A DNA stretch of 64,000 nt from Symbiodinium natans. Taxonomy: Eukaryota; Sar; Dinophyceae; Suessiales; Symbiodiniaceae. Below the pieces are notes generated by a model. That model was not told the DNA's origin, made no database searches, and saw only the letters and a program-made list of their open reading frames with translations. Location: positions 1,176,341-1,240,340 of the forward strand of contig CAJNDS010002435.1 in assembly GCA_905221605.1 (NCBI GenBank), in the 5' to 3' direction. Both the position numbers and the translations under genes were made by a program. Of this stretch, positions 46,695-58,878 are shown one piece after another (the stretch's first letter is position 1; every line of letters begins with the position of its first letter).

Positions 46695-48300
46695 GTAAGA
46701 GCGACGTGCAAAGTACGTAGAGGAGGTACTTGTAGGGAGTGTAATGATAGGGCACTTGGTACACTTCACCGAATCCCTCGCAAACGGGGCCCAGGGCCAG
46801 TGGAGCTCAAGCTTGAAGACTTAACAGATGCCTCGAAACTCAGACGCAGGCAATATCATCTCTTTGGTCGAACGTACTCCTTGGCAAGCTCGTGCTCACG
46901 CTTGTCATTGTCGTCATTGTGGTCCCTGCGTGGAGAAGATATATCTTGGCCAAGGTTGTTTCTTGGCGTGTACTCAGCATTTGGGGCCTCAAAAGAATGT
47001 GCTTGCAAAAAGCAGATACCGTGGACAAGCTTCTGCACAGCAACAGCAACTGCATATAAGCCTTTTCGCGATTGAGGTCGACCTTCACAAAGCACAGCGC
47101 GAACGCAAGGAAGCTTTCGAGAAGCTCAAGGAACCAATTGCCAAACTCCTGAGATTCTTGGACATGTCCTCCTGAAGTGTCTCGTGCGCATGTCGGGGCC
47201 GTAGGGAAAGCTGCTGCGACGTTCGAGTGCCTTGACAGATACAAACAGGACATGAACCATGAACCAATCTGTTGGCTGCTGCGAATTCTCGGAAGGACGG
47301 CTACTCCCACAGAGTAAGTGACGAGTCCAGCGAAGAAGAGCCGTCAGCTCGCCTTCTTTGCTGAGCTGTGTGTAGTCCAGAGTAGATCCGTTATGATCCG
47401 TTGGAGTCCCGGCATTTTGTTTTCAGAGGGAAAACCCTCGAAGAGAGAAATGAAAACTTAAAGCCGCTTGAGGGCGCACCTCTGCGAATGAACTTAATGA
47501 TTTGGGCATTCCGGCCCTGAATTCAATATACAATTCTTGAGCACGGCGTTCGCGACCGACAGCGATGGGCCTCGTTCAAGAGCATCGTCCAGAAAAGGTT
47601 GTGCTCGCTCATCCAACGACATAGCATGGACAACTCATGCACGACTACACGGCTGCAACTGCTGCTCTACCGTTCTTGCGCTCTCTCGCTCGCTCTCTCT
47701 TTCTCTCTCTCGCTCTCTATCTCTTTCTTTTTTTCCCTTCCCGTAAATTGTGCACAACATGTTTGAGAGGCAGAGATTTCGAGGTCCCGTTTGTGTCACC
47801 GTGTGTCTCTGTGGACCTGTCATGGAAAGGCCTGCCAGCGCCAGCTGCTTTCTCTGCGCGACCAGTGCCGAAAGGCAGAGGCCCCCACGCGGCAGAAGCT
47901 CAGGCGCGGAAGGGGGGAGCAACGGGGGTGGGAGGGGGGGGGGGGGGGATCCTACAATACAAATACAAACCGTCATACTTAGAGGTGGTAGTTCTCGGTT
48001 TATGGGTTAGGGGCGGCATTTGTACTTTGTGTGTGGGTTTGAGATGCTGATGAGAGAGCCGAGTATCCCTGTTGTGTGGCTTTGGTCAGCTATGCGGAAG
48101 TGAAAAAACAGATAGAAAATGTGTACAACCCACATTTTTTGTATCGACACATGTTGAGAGAGGAGCGAACAGCTTGTGCAAAAATGTTCAACGGCATGTG
48201 ACATGAACGACACCAAGGCAGCTCTACGCCCAGACTGGCTGCGCCTGGGCTGGATACATAAGTTTTGGGCTGGGCGCAGAAAGCTTGAACTAGATTCAAC
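46695..48300 (+). other. Stretch with one coding-like piece and microsatellites
   Basis: A frame near 47071-47175 reads IEVDLHKAQRERKEAFEKLK and may be an exon of the membrane-protein gene or of the next gene, possibly a cytoplasmic helix. A (TC)n tract lies at 47690-47735 and a G run near 47937-47948. Nothing else is recognised. Confidence 0.3.
47690..47735 (+). repeat. TC microsatellite
   Basis: CTCGCTCTCTCTTTCTCTC-type pyrimidine run of about 45 bases. Confidence 0.8.
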
Positions 48301-48309
48301 CTGAAGAAG

Positions 48310-50260
48310 GTGATGTGCAGGAGCTGAACGACGTGTTCGCTGCCGTGGAGGAGGCCAGCACTTCTGACCAGAGGAAGCGGCTCCTGGAGAAGGACTGCTG
48401 CGATCTCGACTCAACGGTTCACTTCCGGGATCTTCCTGGCTTTCGGTATGCTGTCGTGGGGTCATGTGACTAGCGTGTGGAAACACGTTCTCGCTCCACT
48501 GCACATCACGCCGTATCGCGCAAAGCGGCTCCACCCTATACCTTCCATGATGTCATGGCTTGGCCTCGGTTTTCTAGATGCATCTGCAGTAGTACATGCT
48601 GTGAGCAAGGGGCACAAGTCTGTTTGCTTTGGCTCAAAGTGACAACGAGAGGCTGCAGCCAGCGACTTGACATTCGCCAGGTATGGGGTACCAGTTGAGT
48701 CTGTTACAGCCCCTCGTGTAGATCTCCTGAGCTTCGCACAAAACTCGTAGAGTAACTCGCGGTGACAACCAAGTTTTGTGGCTGGGCCTTGGGCACGGGC
48801 CGGAGGAGCTGAAACGCATGCAGGACTACGCGGAGTCGGTCAGTGAGACCTGGCTTATGTGTAGTTTGGTCTCCTCGCCTGCACAAGATGAGTGTTGTGG
48901 TGTGTGTGGGTGTGTGTAATATATGTATATATGTTTCATATTTTGGAATTTGCATGCTTCTATTTTACTCACATTTATTGATAGATTTACTCAAACAGAT
49001 TAGGACCCAGGGAAAGCTTGGCAGTTCGGGGCAAGGCCCGGCCGCAGTTTTTCTTTATGAGCCGACTTTGCCACGCTTTGAGGTCATCCTCGGCCAGCGC
49101 GAGGAGCTCCGGGCTTTGGTCGTGGCCGGCGAGTGCTTCGAGCGCCAGGCGCAGGCAGGTGCAGGACACGTGCTGGCGCTGTGCTGGACAACGTTGGGGC
49201 CAAGCATCGCCTCCAGCCCATGTTGGGCCGCATCATGCCGCATCCGGTATTCGCGTGCGTTGTGAAGACAGCACGCCGCACGTGCGCGACCCTCGGTGAG
49301 GACGCTGGATTGGGAATTCAAAGCATTTCCTCGAAGAGGAGAGGCTCGCCTCCACTGGGTAGGTGCATCAGCTGCCCATTTGAGGCGGAGATTCCACAAA
49401 TATTACAGCAATACCTTCTCTTACACATTCCTTTGCTGTCTACGAGCACTCAGGAAATTCCGACGGCGCCGCTTGGAACAGCATTTAGCAAGAACAAAGT
49501 ATTGGACCTTGGCCCGGCCCGAGACTCGACAAAGCTTTCGGAGACGATCGTCTAGGGGCAGAGGGGCTGTTGAGCTTGAGGCTGAAAGTTGAAATGCATA
49601 TGGGCTTCGGTTGATTGAGGCTGTACGGGGAGAGGGTCCTTCGCGAGCCAGGTTTTGGAGGGTGATTGGTGAAGAGATTAAGGACTCTCGAAGTCGAGAG
49701 CTTAGAAGGCAAGAAGTTCGAGTGTTTTTCAAGATGAAAAGCAGTCAAACTTCTTGCAAATCTGAGCTTAATGTGCTTGAGATTCTATGGAGCTTTGGGG
49801 GGGGCCCCTTCCCCTCAGCAGGTTCCATTGGTGGGTTCGGGAGAAGAGGTGGGCTCATGCAAAAACCTCTAGAATCAACGACGAGGGGGCGGAGGGCGGG
49901 GTGGGGGATGGCAGGGATGTGAGTGAGGGGAAGAGCACGAACCGGAAAGTCTTGCACCTGCACCGGGTGTTGTACAAAGTCCCCTGTCCAGCGAGTTCCT
50001 TGTGTGCCCTCAGGTTTCGTGCGTCAGTACCCCGAGCTCCGGGACAAAATGATTGAGTCCATCGAAGCTTGGGAGACGGCTCCTGGGCACTCGATGGAGA
50101 CTTCGAGAGTGGGGTCATTGGTTGAGGCGTACATTGGGGCAGCAAGCGCTTGTATGCGCTTTTCATTGCGGGCCGTTTCGCGCACCTGCGAGGCTGAGGA
50201 AAAGACCTTCCTGCACAATGGCATTGCGTTGGGCGAAGCTTGGAAGAAGAAGAACATTAC
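48310..50260 (+). CDS. Unrecognised multi-exon gene
   Basis: Coding-like exons: about 48316-48420 (DVQELNDVFAAVEEASTSDQ, then RKRLLEKDCC), about 48786-48842 (LGHGPEELKRMQDYAESV), about 49017-49158 (LPRFEVILGQREELRALVVA then GECFERQAQA) and about 50012-50152 (RQYPELRDKMIESIEAWET then APGHSMETSRVGSLVEAYIG). The peptide is soluble, acidic and helical. I recognise no domain. It follows the membrane-protein exons on the same strand and could be the C-terminal cytoplasmic part of that protein rather than a separate gene. Confidence 0.4.
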
Positions 50261-52056
50261 TATAAACCCAGCAGGTAGTGCATCTCAATGCTTCCAACTG
50301 TAGCCCTGTGGGAAGATGCTATGGAAGTTGAGGTGGTCGCTCCCACAGAGGGTGAGACCATGAGCGCTCCATGAACTTCATGAGAGTAGCCATGAAAGCC
50401 CCCGACAAGTTTCGATGTTCGGAGGACAGATGCATTACGTTGCCACCTGGATGTGGGAAGATTGAAGTGAAAAGGAGAGCCTTGCACCACGAAAGCCCTC
50501 CTCCGGACACAACCGCAAAACACCACCGCCAAGTCCGAAGCCTCCGCCAACGTCACATCTCAGGCGCGGCTCCGTGAAGCCCGGGACCACGGCGTGGCCC
50601 TGGCCAGTGCTCAGGAGGGGCTTTGACTGAGCTAGGGCTCACAAAGCCAATAAGAAACATGGAGGGGCAGGGACGTCCTGGTGCATCCTAAGAGGAGGAT
50701 GCACTGCGACAAGAACGTTAGTTACCCAGTGTCCCGCTCGAACGCCCAAAGCCCAGAAGTGATCTCCTGAGCCCCAGGGAGACCTGAGCATCATGTCGGT
50801 TCTGCTGCAGCTCGGCAGTCCGATTTGCTTGGCTTGGCGAGGTCGGCACTAAACAACTAAAAGCCCTAAACGCCGGAAGTTCCTTGAACTTTGTGTTACA
50901 TTGTCATTGCGTTACCAAGTATACCGGAAAAATAGAACCTTCGAGCTTCCAGTGGCTGGTCGCACAAGGCATATCCTCGCCGTGACGGAAGAGAACTTGC
51001 CAATATCACCATCTGCCCGGTGCCCAGCTATGTACTGATTACGAACATACCCTGCGTGTGCTGGGTTGGTGGCATAACCACATGCCCTTCAGCAGTGGAT
51101 AGGAGACTGCCGTCGTTTCAGCTATTCTCAGCAGATTGCCTATGTAGCCCGGAGTCAATGTCTCAGATGCAAATCTGAGCACGGGCCGTAACCCTTAGGC
51201 GAAGAGCAGCAAATCGCCAACGCCGAAGTCGAAGGGGTCAAAGGCCTCGGTCGGTCTGCTTCGGGGTTGCTGCATGGTGATCGTGCAGTGGCTCCAGAGC
51301 TCGAGCTGTGGCGCGTGCATGTGTGCGCGTGCTGACTCCAGGGCGGTGCACTTCAACTTCCTCAGTCCAATTCCGAGACGCAGCTGAATTGGATGCCGGA
51401 TGGCTTGGGGTTGCTGGAGTCCGGATTCCGGGGTGGCGGACATTGCGGTATGTTTAGGCAGATTTATGTATGTTTCCTTGCGCTTTTTAGAGTCACAGAG
51501 AGGCACTTCTATTGTACCAACCGTACAGATCTCTAGTTTGGCAGGCGTCGTGGTAGGTACATTGGTTGCCTCGTCCTGTGTCAATATCGGTAGTGTACCA
51601 CAGCCCTTCTGTACTTCCCTCGATCCAGCAAGCACCCAAACCCAGAGCGAAGAAGAAGCAACCCTCCATGCCCAAACCTTGCTACCCCGAGAAGTGCTCC
51701 CCCGAACCGGATGTAGCAAGCGACACTGGGGCTTGAAACGGCTTGCACGCTTCCTTCAGTCGAGGTTGCGATCACCGGGCTTGGTGAGCAAAACTGGCAA
51801 ATTCATTAGTCTCCGCAGAAAAAGAACTCCAATGGAATCAGACAAGCTACAGTGCTGGACCGCACAGCAAGCATGACAACAAGCTCGGCCAAGCCGGAAC
51901 CCAAAATTGTACTGAGCCGTGCAGTCATAAATCTCAGACTTGCACTCAGAAATCGCACGTTCTGGAATTTGCGGCACGCTGCCTGAGGGGACTTCACTTG
52001 CCCGGGCAAGCTCGGCAGCTCGGTGAAATTTTGCTGGGGAGTCTTCTCGTCAAACT
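50261..52056. other. Stretch with no recognised gene
   Basis: No convincing exon, RNA gene or mobile-element signal is seen in this 1.8 kb. Confidence 0.4.
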
Positions 52057-52710
52057 GTGGAGCATGCTGGGCCACCAGTGGTCCCTTTAAGGAATCCGTT
52101 ATTCCCCGGAGATCGCCTTCGCCACAACGGAGAGGCATTAAGCGACAGCAGCCACTTGGCGAATGGCAACGGAGATGCAAGAGAGTGGAGAAAGGTGCTC
52201 TTGACGCGGGGCATGCGGGCCTTCAAAGTGTGGATGCTTCCATGGACTGCCTGTCGCCAGAGTTCCTAAGGTCAGCTGCAGACCTCACCGTCCGACTTCC
52301 TCCCATCGGCAAGGTCTGAGCAAGGCTGATACTTCAGGTTTGTTGCTTTTTGCGCTGAGCACTTGCCTGAAAGTCAAGGCCGAAGCACACCCATAGGTCA
52401 ACAGTCCTATCAGAGTCCGGTCCTATCGTCTATCAGCTTACGTCAGACCTCGTGTTCACAAAAGCGGGTGTTCACGGTGTGCCCGTTGCTGCTGCTCTTG
52501 AAGAACAGCACGGGGACGCTGCGCTTCAGCAACAATGCAACCTGGTTTGGAGAACGGGAGCGTAGAGAGCGAGGGAGGGAGAGGGAGGGAGAGGGAGCGG
52601 GAGGGAGGGAGAGAGCAGAGACATCAGCACCGCAAGCTAAGCGCAGAGCGCGAAAGGCTCAGCGAGAGTTTTCGGACAAATCTGCGGATTCAAGTTTGTC
52701 CTCCAGGGAC
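52057..52710 (+). CDS. Unrecognised exon cluster
   Basis: Three coding-like pieces on the + strand: about 52128-52190 (GEALSDSSHLANGNGDARE), about 52482-52555 (AAALEEQHGDAALQQQCNL) and about 52635-52700 (HRKLSAERERLSESFRTNL). The last two flank a purine tandem repeat at 52558-52618. They are hydrophilic and helical. No family, start or stop is visible, so these may be linker exons of a neighbouring gene. Confidence 0.3.
52558..52618 (+). repeat. GAGAGGGAGG purine repeat
   Basis: Purine-only tandem tract of GAG/GGA units. It keeps several frames open, which explains a long but meaningless open frame across it. Confidence 0.85.
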
Positions 52711-53184
52711 TATTTTCAAAAAGCGGTCTGCAAGGCAGTCGCGTTGTACACGTGCACGGAATCCAGACACAGCCCCCAGTTGGCGGGGTTTGGACACAGT
52801 TCGGCAGACGATTGCCCGATTCGTGGTCTCGTGGGTGATGTTGGTAGTGACAGTCTTTGGCGGCAAAGCTTCACATCTGGAGGACTGGTAGCCCTAGGTC
52901 ATGGCTTCCACAATCTTCCGCCTGCCTTGACGAAAGCTCTCACTACTGCATTTGCTGTTTGTTCTCTCTTTGTTGTTTCTGCACCGCAACGCAAGGAGGC
53001 AACACGAGAATGAGAAAAGCATCACGATGTTTAGTCTCCCATTCCCTTGGAAGTTCCGTAGAATGGGGCACATGCACGCATCGGAGGATCCTACGAACAT
53101 GTCCACTTTATTGACCGTCGGCGCCGTGCTACTGCCGCAGCATGCCAGAAAAAGTGAGCGCCTTCATCTGCCTTTATGAAGAGC

Positions 53185-53290
53185 AGCAACGACGGCGGCG
53201 GCGGCGGCAGCGACGACGAGGATGACGACGACGACGACGACGACGGCGGCAGCGGCGGCAGCAGCGGCAACAGCAACAAGCAACAAGCAA
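53185..53290 (+). repeat. Drifting trinucleotide tract, GGC/GAC to CAG/CAA
   Basis: About 100 bases of period-3 sequence whose unit changes gradually from GGC and GAC through GGC/AGC to CAA. Its structure is like the tract at 21379-21605 but on the other complementary set of triplets. Confidence 0.85.
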
Positions 53291-53450
53291 CCAGCAACAA
53301 ACAGCAATTATACCACCAACAGCAGCAGCTCAGACGCTCATAGTGACATGTTGGTACCACGTGCTTGGCAAACTGTTAGATGGGCTGCTGCTTGCGCGAA
53401 GGCGTGCGCTTGCTAGCTGCTACCTACTGATCAGATCAACAAACACCAAG

Positions 53451-53930
53451 GACGCCGCTCTCATGTCACATGGAGTGACTAGCACCACAGCTGCCAGACC
53501 CTCAGCCAACCAACGGATGCGGCAATGAAGACAACAGCGTTCTCTGCCTGATGGCGGCAACCGGTCCTGGCTGGATAGCTCACTTCGCCGAGGTACTGTT
53601 ACCTGTTCGGTGAATGTAATTCCTGAACTCGCGAGACAGCATCCCAGGTCCTCATTCGCGATGAGCTATCGAAGCAGTTCCCCGGCCCAAGTACGGCACT
53701 CGGTTTGCATCTTGGGTTCCGTGACACACTGTGCACACCGTGAGCTCCATGGCTGTTTGCGACTGCATTAATTGCTGTGGCGCTTGACAGCAGTCCAGAG
53801 AGTATGGCATAGTCTCGCTTGTTGGAAGCAAACATTGTGCAATCACATGCTCATGGCCTATCTGTGGCGCAGATATGCCGCACACGCTCATCTTTGACTT
53901 CCCTTCGCCGCACCCTCGGGCAGTCTCCAA
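53451..53930 (+). CDS. Acyl carrier protein exons (phosphopantetheine site to helix III)
   Basis: 53451-53492 (42 nt) reads DAALMSHGVTSTTA, with the phosphopantetheine serine at AGC 53481-53483. 53648-53684 (37 nt) reads VLIRDELSKQFP. 53872-53930 reads MPHTLIFDFPSPHPRAVSK. Exon lengths and phases equal those of ACP 1 and ACP 2; donors are GC, GC and GT. The sequence differs most from the other two (VTSTTA for LTSQSA, RDELSKQFP for RNALSKEIP), so it is a distinct domain and not a recent copy. No helix I exon is visible just upstream. The compatible one at 29909-29956 is 23.5 kb away. Confidence 0.75.
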
Positions 53931-56013
53931 GGTGAAGCTTGGCACACCAAATTTCTTGTTGCATTGCAGTGCATGATCTCCAAATGCTTAGTCAGCTTGG
54001 CATGTGGCAAAATGACATTTCTGAAGCTTGAAGGCCCTGAAGATCAGAACCAGGCCCGCAGCCCCCAAGAATCAGAGTTTTAAAGACCCTTTGAAGGCCC
54101 ACCCAAAGTGGGGCGTAGTTTACTGTCTTATTTAGGGGTGCCAGGCCAGAAGAGGTTGCCTTGACAGTCGAAGGAAGCGATAACACGGATCCTGCCCTTA
54201 CGGCAGCACTATGGCACACAGGCCTTCTGGTAGCTTGGAGAAAGCTGGCCTTCAGCGCTCGTGTCAAAGCTTCGCAAAGCCCAAAATGGTAAAGGCCTGC
54301 ATTCGACCAGACCCCAAACGAAAGGCACGCGAGGTGTCCCGTATATTTTCCAGAACTTTTGATTCGGAGCCCATTCCTGCGCCACACCTCAGGGTCATGG
54401 ATTTGACCGACTTTGTCCTGGAACGATCCGCCCGGTGATCTTGCCTTGCAATGCTGATAGCAGATCTTGTGGTGAGAGATGGGAGTTCAACGTCTGCTTC
54501 TAGAGCTGCACACACTTTCGACAAGATTAAGACCTGATGGGCCCAGACCCCTGAGGGGAGCCTCATTGTCTTCGGATGTCTTCGGTGCGTTCAAATGACC
54601 ACGCGCCCCATCTGCTCGATTGTGCTGATTGCAAGCATGCCCCGCATGCTCGTTCATGCGCATTTCTGTTTGCTACCGTGGCCGCTGGCTCAAGGGACTT
54701 CGCCCCAGGCTTCGGGAGGGGAGCGCACGCCCGCTCTCAGAGCCAGCGCCGCAGTTCGGTGAACTCCGGACTTTAGGGCTGCTCTCGCACGTAAGGCCTT
54801 TGCCAAGATGCCCAGCTGCTTTGAGCTCTGGCAAATTCTGGCTGGAAAATGCTGTCTTGGCTCAAGCGGTTGCGTCGTGGGGTTTCATCTCCTGGGGAAT
54901 GCTGGCCCGGAGACGAGGCTGAGCCCTAGCAAGTTAGTTATCTCTCCGACTCTGCTCTGTCTTCTGGGGGCCCCATCCCCTTATCCCAACATTGGCTGTT
55001 GAGAAAACAGAGCGAAGAATACACAATGCCACTGCTCTGCCATTGCCAGATGGACGCATTCGTTCGCGATGCGCATCGGAGCTTGCACAAGACCAACCGA
55101 GGCGGCTTCAAACCATTCAGTCCTGACTGGAGCCCTATTGTAGTAGACTTGATTGCAGCAAGGCTCCACGATGCGGAGAGATCGCCTGACCGATGACACG
55201 ATGCGCTGCTGTGCTTCAAGATGATGCCGAGCCAGTTGAGTGAAAGCAACATCAAGCCATATCAGTCACTGCAAATCCGCAAACGTGTGCATTCTTGGCA
55301 CGTTTAGATATGTTATCTCGATGGTTCAACCGTTAAACCCTTCTAGAGCGGTTAGAAAAGGGTCTGGGTCGGATCGAAATGAAAGCTTTAAGGTCGAACG
55401 TTGATGGCCAGCGGCAGCTGTATGCTGTCGATGAGGAGCTGGGATTGCCGGTATTGGTTTTTTTTGCAAAAAGAACTTGAGATTTCATGACGTCCGCCTT
55501 GTCGTAGAACTTCGCCTGTGAGGGGCGAGAGTCTAGAAGGCCAGTGAGGCCTCGAGCTGGGTCAGCAGGTGCTCTGGCAAAAAGTCAGACTCCTTGAGCA
55601 TTCATCGGGTGAGGAAGCCCATGCAACGACGTTAAGTTCACGAGCAGGATATGGACACCAAGGGGCTCTGCACGTGCTGATCACAGGTCTCAGATGGAAG
55701 ATGCAAAAGAAGGTCGCATACGGGATGTTGTCGGCTGCATCCGACCGCAAGACAGAAACCGCGGACATGCAAGACTCACAATGCAAACATGATCGCCCGC
55801 AACAGCAATTCCCTTTCACAGCTGAAGGGACCCAACTAGAGGGGCATGATCTGCTTCATACTGCACCGACAGTACGATTGGAGTGCCTCTCCACGGAAGT
55901 TTTTGCTTTCCACGCTATCATTCATCGATTGAAGTGTGGTGCTTTGGTTTGCTGCGTTCAAGTGATACTCGCAGCTCGGCAGCAAGGAGATAAATCAAGG
56001 GTGCGCCTCGCAG
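53931..56013 (+). other. Stretch with spliced-leader-like sequences and weak coding hints
   Basis: A frame near 55030-55195 reads LHKTNRGGFKPFSPDWSPIV and looks coding, ending at TGA 55196. Two sequences ending TGGCTCAAG (54675-54694 and about 54851-54866) resemble the spliced leader. Nothing else is recognised. Confidence 0.3.
54675..54694 (+). promoter_or_regulatory. Candidate relict spliced leader
   Basis: ACCGTGGCCGCTGGCTCAAG compares with the dinoflagellate leader (ending GTAGCCATTTTGGCTCAAG): ACCGT, GCC and TGGCTCAAG agree, with one substitution and a two-base gap. Such relics mark mRNAs copied back into the genome. The downstream sequence is not a recognisable gene, so this would mark a dead retrocopy. 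Confidence 0.35.
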
Positions 56014-58878
56014 GAAGCCGAACGCTCGAGATATGCTCATCGAGAAGGAGAACCAGCTGCTGGCGAAGCGAATTATGACAGCGCCTTTCTCGCCAATTGG
56101 AGGTCGCTTTGTGATTTCGTAATTGTGCCGAAGAGGTGGGGGGTTAGAGGGGGGGCGGGGGGTGAGAGGCAAGGCACGGCCTCCACCAAGTTGCTGAGTT
56201 CTTTGCCTTCATAACCTGACGGGCTGAGAAAAGAAACACGTAGTCACTGTAGCATGTGCCAGTGAGGGCCATCACAGGTTGAGGCTTGTGACCCTGCGCA
56301 GCGCACATGGTGAGGCTTTCCTGACATGTTCTGAGGTTGAAGGAACTGCGCTCCCTGCAGCATACCATAGCATACCAGTTCTCAACTTGAGTGGCTCCCG
56401 CAACTCCCTCCCCAAGAGGCTCTAGTACTTTTGTGTCTGGCAGATTCAAGTTGAGATCAAACCAAGGTCAAGTCTGTTTTCGACCCCAACGGCCGAGACT
56501 TAGAGGAGTTTCGAACCCACCAGCGCAGGGTCCAAGTGATGCAGGAGACTTGGCACTGACGCGAGCTGAGCGAAGCTTGGGTTCTAAGGCTAAAGGTTTG
56601 GGGTCCAGCATGAAAGGCACGTCATGCAAAATCACAACCGGATCGCACGGCGACAGACTGCTTTGATGCTGTTGCTCTGCGTGGCGCACAGTAATGACTT
56701 ACAGCAACTCGAGCACGGCGCAGCAGTGTTCCTGAGCGCTCTCTGGACTTGCAGATTCGCTGCAGGAGTACAGAGGATCTGCATGCCCCTTGGCTTGTTG
56801 TGTCACTTAGAAGCGCACCGATAGAAATCGTGGCTGCCAACTTGCAATGCGAATCGAAAGCCTTCCCGAAATCAGGTGCATGGGCTTCATGAGATTTGCT
56901 TTAGCCTAGTCTATGTCCTCAGCCATCTCTAGAATTGAAACGCTACGCGGCCACCTCTTCCGCACACAACTACCAACCGGAACCGGAGCAGATGCTGGCT
57001 TTGGGCTGAATTGTTCAGAGAGTGCTGCAAGGTGCGCGGCCACCGCCGCCTCCGATGCCAGACCCTACGCCCTCCAAGCCGCGGGTGGCTGCCAGCCCCT
57101 GGGATCACACTCGGCTAGAAACAGTAATTAGTGGGATATTGGTAGGAGGTGTCCGGATTTAGAGCCTTTGGAAGGTCAGAGTTGCCGTTCTTGTAGGGAT
57201 CGTAGGCTTGGCCGGAACTTTTCCTGCGATATGTCAGGGCACGTTTGCGGCTTTTAGAATTTGAGATGCAACGAGCTCTGAAAGCCCAAGCCGCTTCGCT
57301 TGCAGGCATCCGAAACAAATAAGGATCCACTCGATTGAGAAGCATTTCTCCACTCGTCCTGTGCCACGCACAAGCACACGAAGCCTGTCTTGAGGAACAT
57401 AGAAACCAATGCCACGATAGGCTCACGTTGACATGGTAGCCTGATCCTAAGAAGTAGCCGGCTGAAGTGAGGAACGATCAGGAAGGCAAATCAAATTACG
57501 CCCACCTGCACCCAGCAATTTGCACGGCCCTAGGCCTCTCAGATACAAACCTTCGACACCTCAGCGCTTTGTTGTGTCCATGGGACCTGCCAGCGAAGCG
57601 CCCGGCAGCCCGTCTGCCCTGGCTCTGTGTTTGAGACGTTGATGGAAGTTAGTGGGTTTTTGGTTTGGTCCAGAGTTTTCGGCCAATTCTGGATTCACCT
57701 GATAACTTGGGAGTGTCGTTCTGAGTTCACCCCAAGTCTTACAATCTTGATGCAAATACCTACACCCCAACATTCGGTAAAACACTGCGGCATCCTTGTT
57801 CTGCTTCCCGTCTCTTCGTCTAGAAATACATGTGTTCTCGTCCGCGCTTTCATGTTGCAATCATAGTCACCTTCCCCTAGGCTACCGCTGAAACTTCATC
57901 ACGGAAGGGTAAAGTGCTGTCGCGTGCAACACTAGTTCGGCCAATAGCCGCGCCTGTTCATGGACTCGATCCATGAACATTAAGAAAAATGACCAAATCT
58001 GAACCCCTACCTTTCCTCACATGACTAGGATGAGAGGATTGACAGGGATATGGGGAGGTTGAGTGAGAACGGGGCCAAGGCGCCGTCGCAGCCCCAAACA
58101 GACGCAACGCCAACGGGAACCTCAGCAGAGGAGACTCTCCTTTGCGCCGGCGTTTGTGTCCACACGGCTGAATGTTTCTCGCAGGAGCCTGGTTCTCAGC
58201 TACAGCCGCCTGCTGCAGAACTTCCCATGGCCACACAGCTTCTTAGCTCCAACGATTCCAATGATTGGTTTGCATGAAGGCGTCGAGTCGAGCACCCAGT
58301 GTGACCGGTTCAGGCGTTACCGCATCTTGAGGCATTTTGCATCATTTGCATCATGTTGAATTTGTTTCATTTAGCTTTTCCTTTCCACGGTTTTCCCATC
58401 CAACAATCTGATCTGGCGTGACAGTGCTCACTGCTCACGAAATGTAGGATGCTGGGTTTTGCCAAGGCCTGCCAGTGAGGCAGCTGCTGCGGCCGGCCAG
58501 CCCATGGCACAGCACCAGCTAGGACCTGTCGCCACCGAGCCAACAGCACCTCTCAAACCCCTGACCCTTTCAAACCCACTAAACCCACTCAAGGAGCTCA
58601 CTTCCGAAGTACCCGTCTCCCCACTCGAACCCAAGCAGGCCGACCCACATGAAAGCTCAGCCGGCTCAGCCATCAACCCGACACAGCCGGCGGCATCCAC
58701 GGCAGCTTCCGCAGCCCCTGCGGCCACAGCAAACCCCAGCCCCGGAATTCCTGGGCTGGCACCTGGACCTTCCGGGAGCATAGCTGCACCTGCGCAGGGA
58801 GCAACTGGCTCCGAGGCAACTAGTTCAGACCCTGAACTGGTATACCGTATGTCTATGTGGGCCGAGCAAGTGCTGTAG
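56014..58878 (+). CDS. Multi-exon gene with helical N-part and Pro/Ala-rich C-terminal tail
   Basis: Exons: 56014-56110 (ARDMLIEKENQLLAKRIMTA, a helical segment), 56467-56555 (SVFDPNGRDLEEFRTHQRRV), 57032-about 57110 (ARPPPPPMPDPTPSKPR), about 58033-58135 (SENGAKAPSQPQTDATPTGT) and about 58466-58878, a 137-residue tail of Pro, Ala, Thr and Ser ending TAG 58876-58878. The tail should be disordered. No family is recognised. Earlier exons may lie upstream of 56014. The last exon's composition is quite unlike the first two, but the two preceding proline-rich exons bridge them, so one gene is the simpler reading. Confidence 0.5.

Noticed and set aside
52363-53013. Plus-strand open frame of 216 codons
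   Set aside because: It runs through a purine repeat that removes stops. Coding-like pieces nearby are in other frames. It has no recognisable domain.
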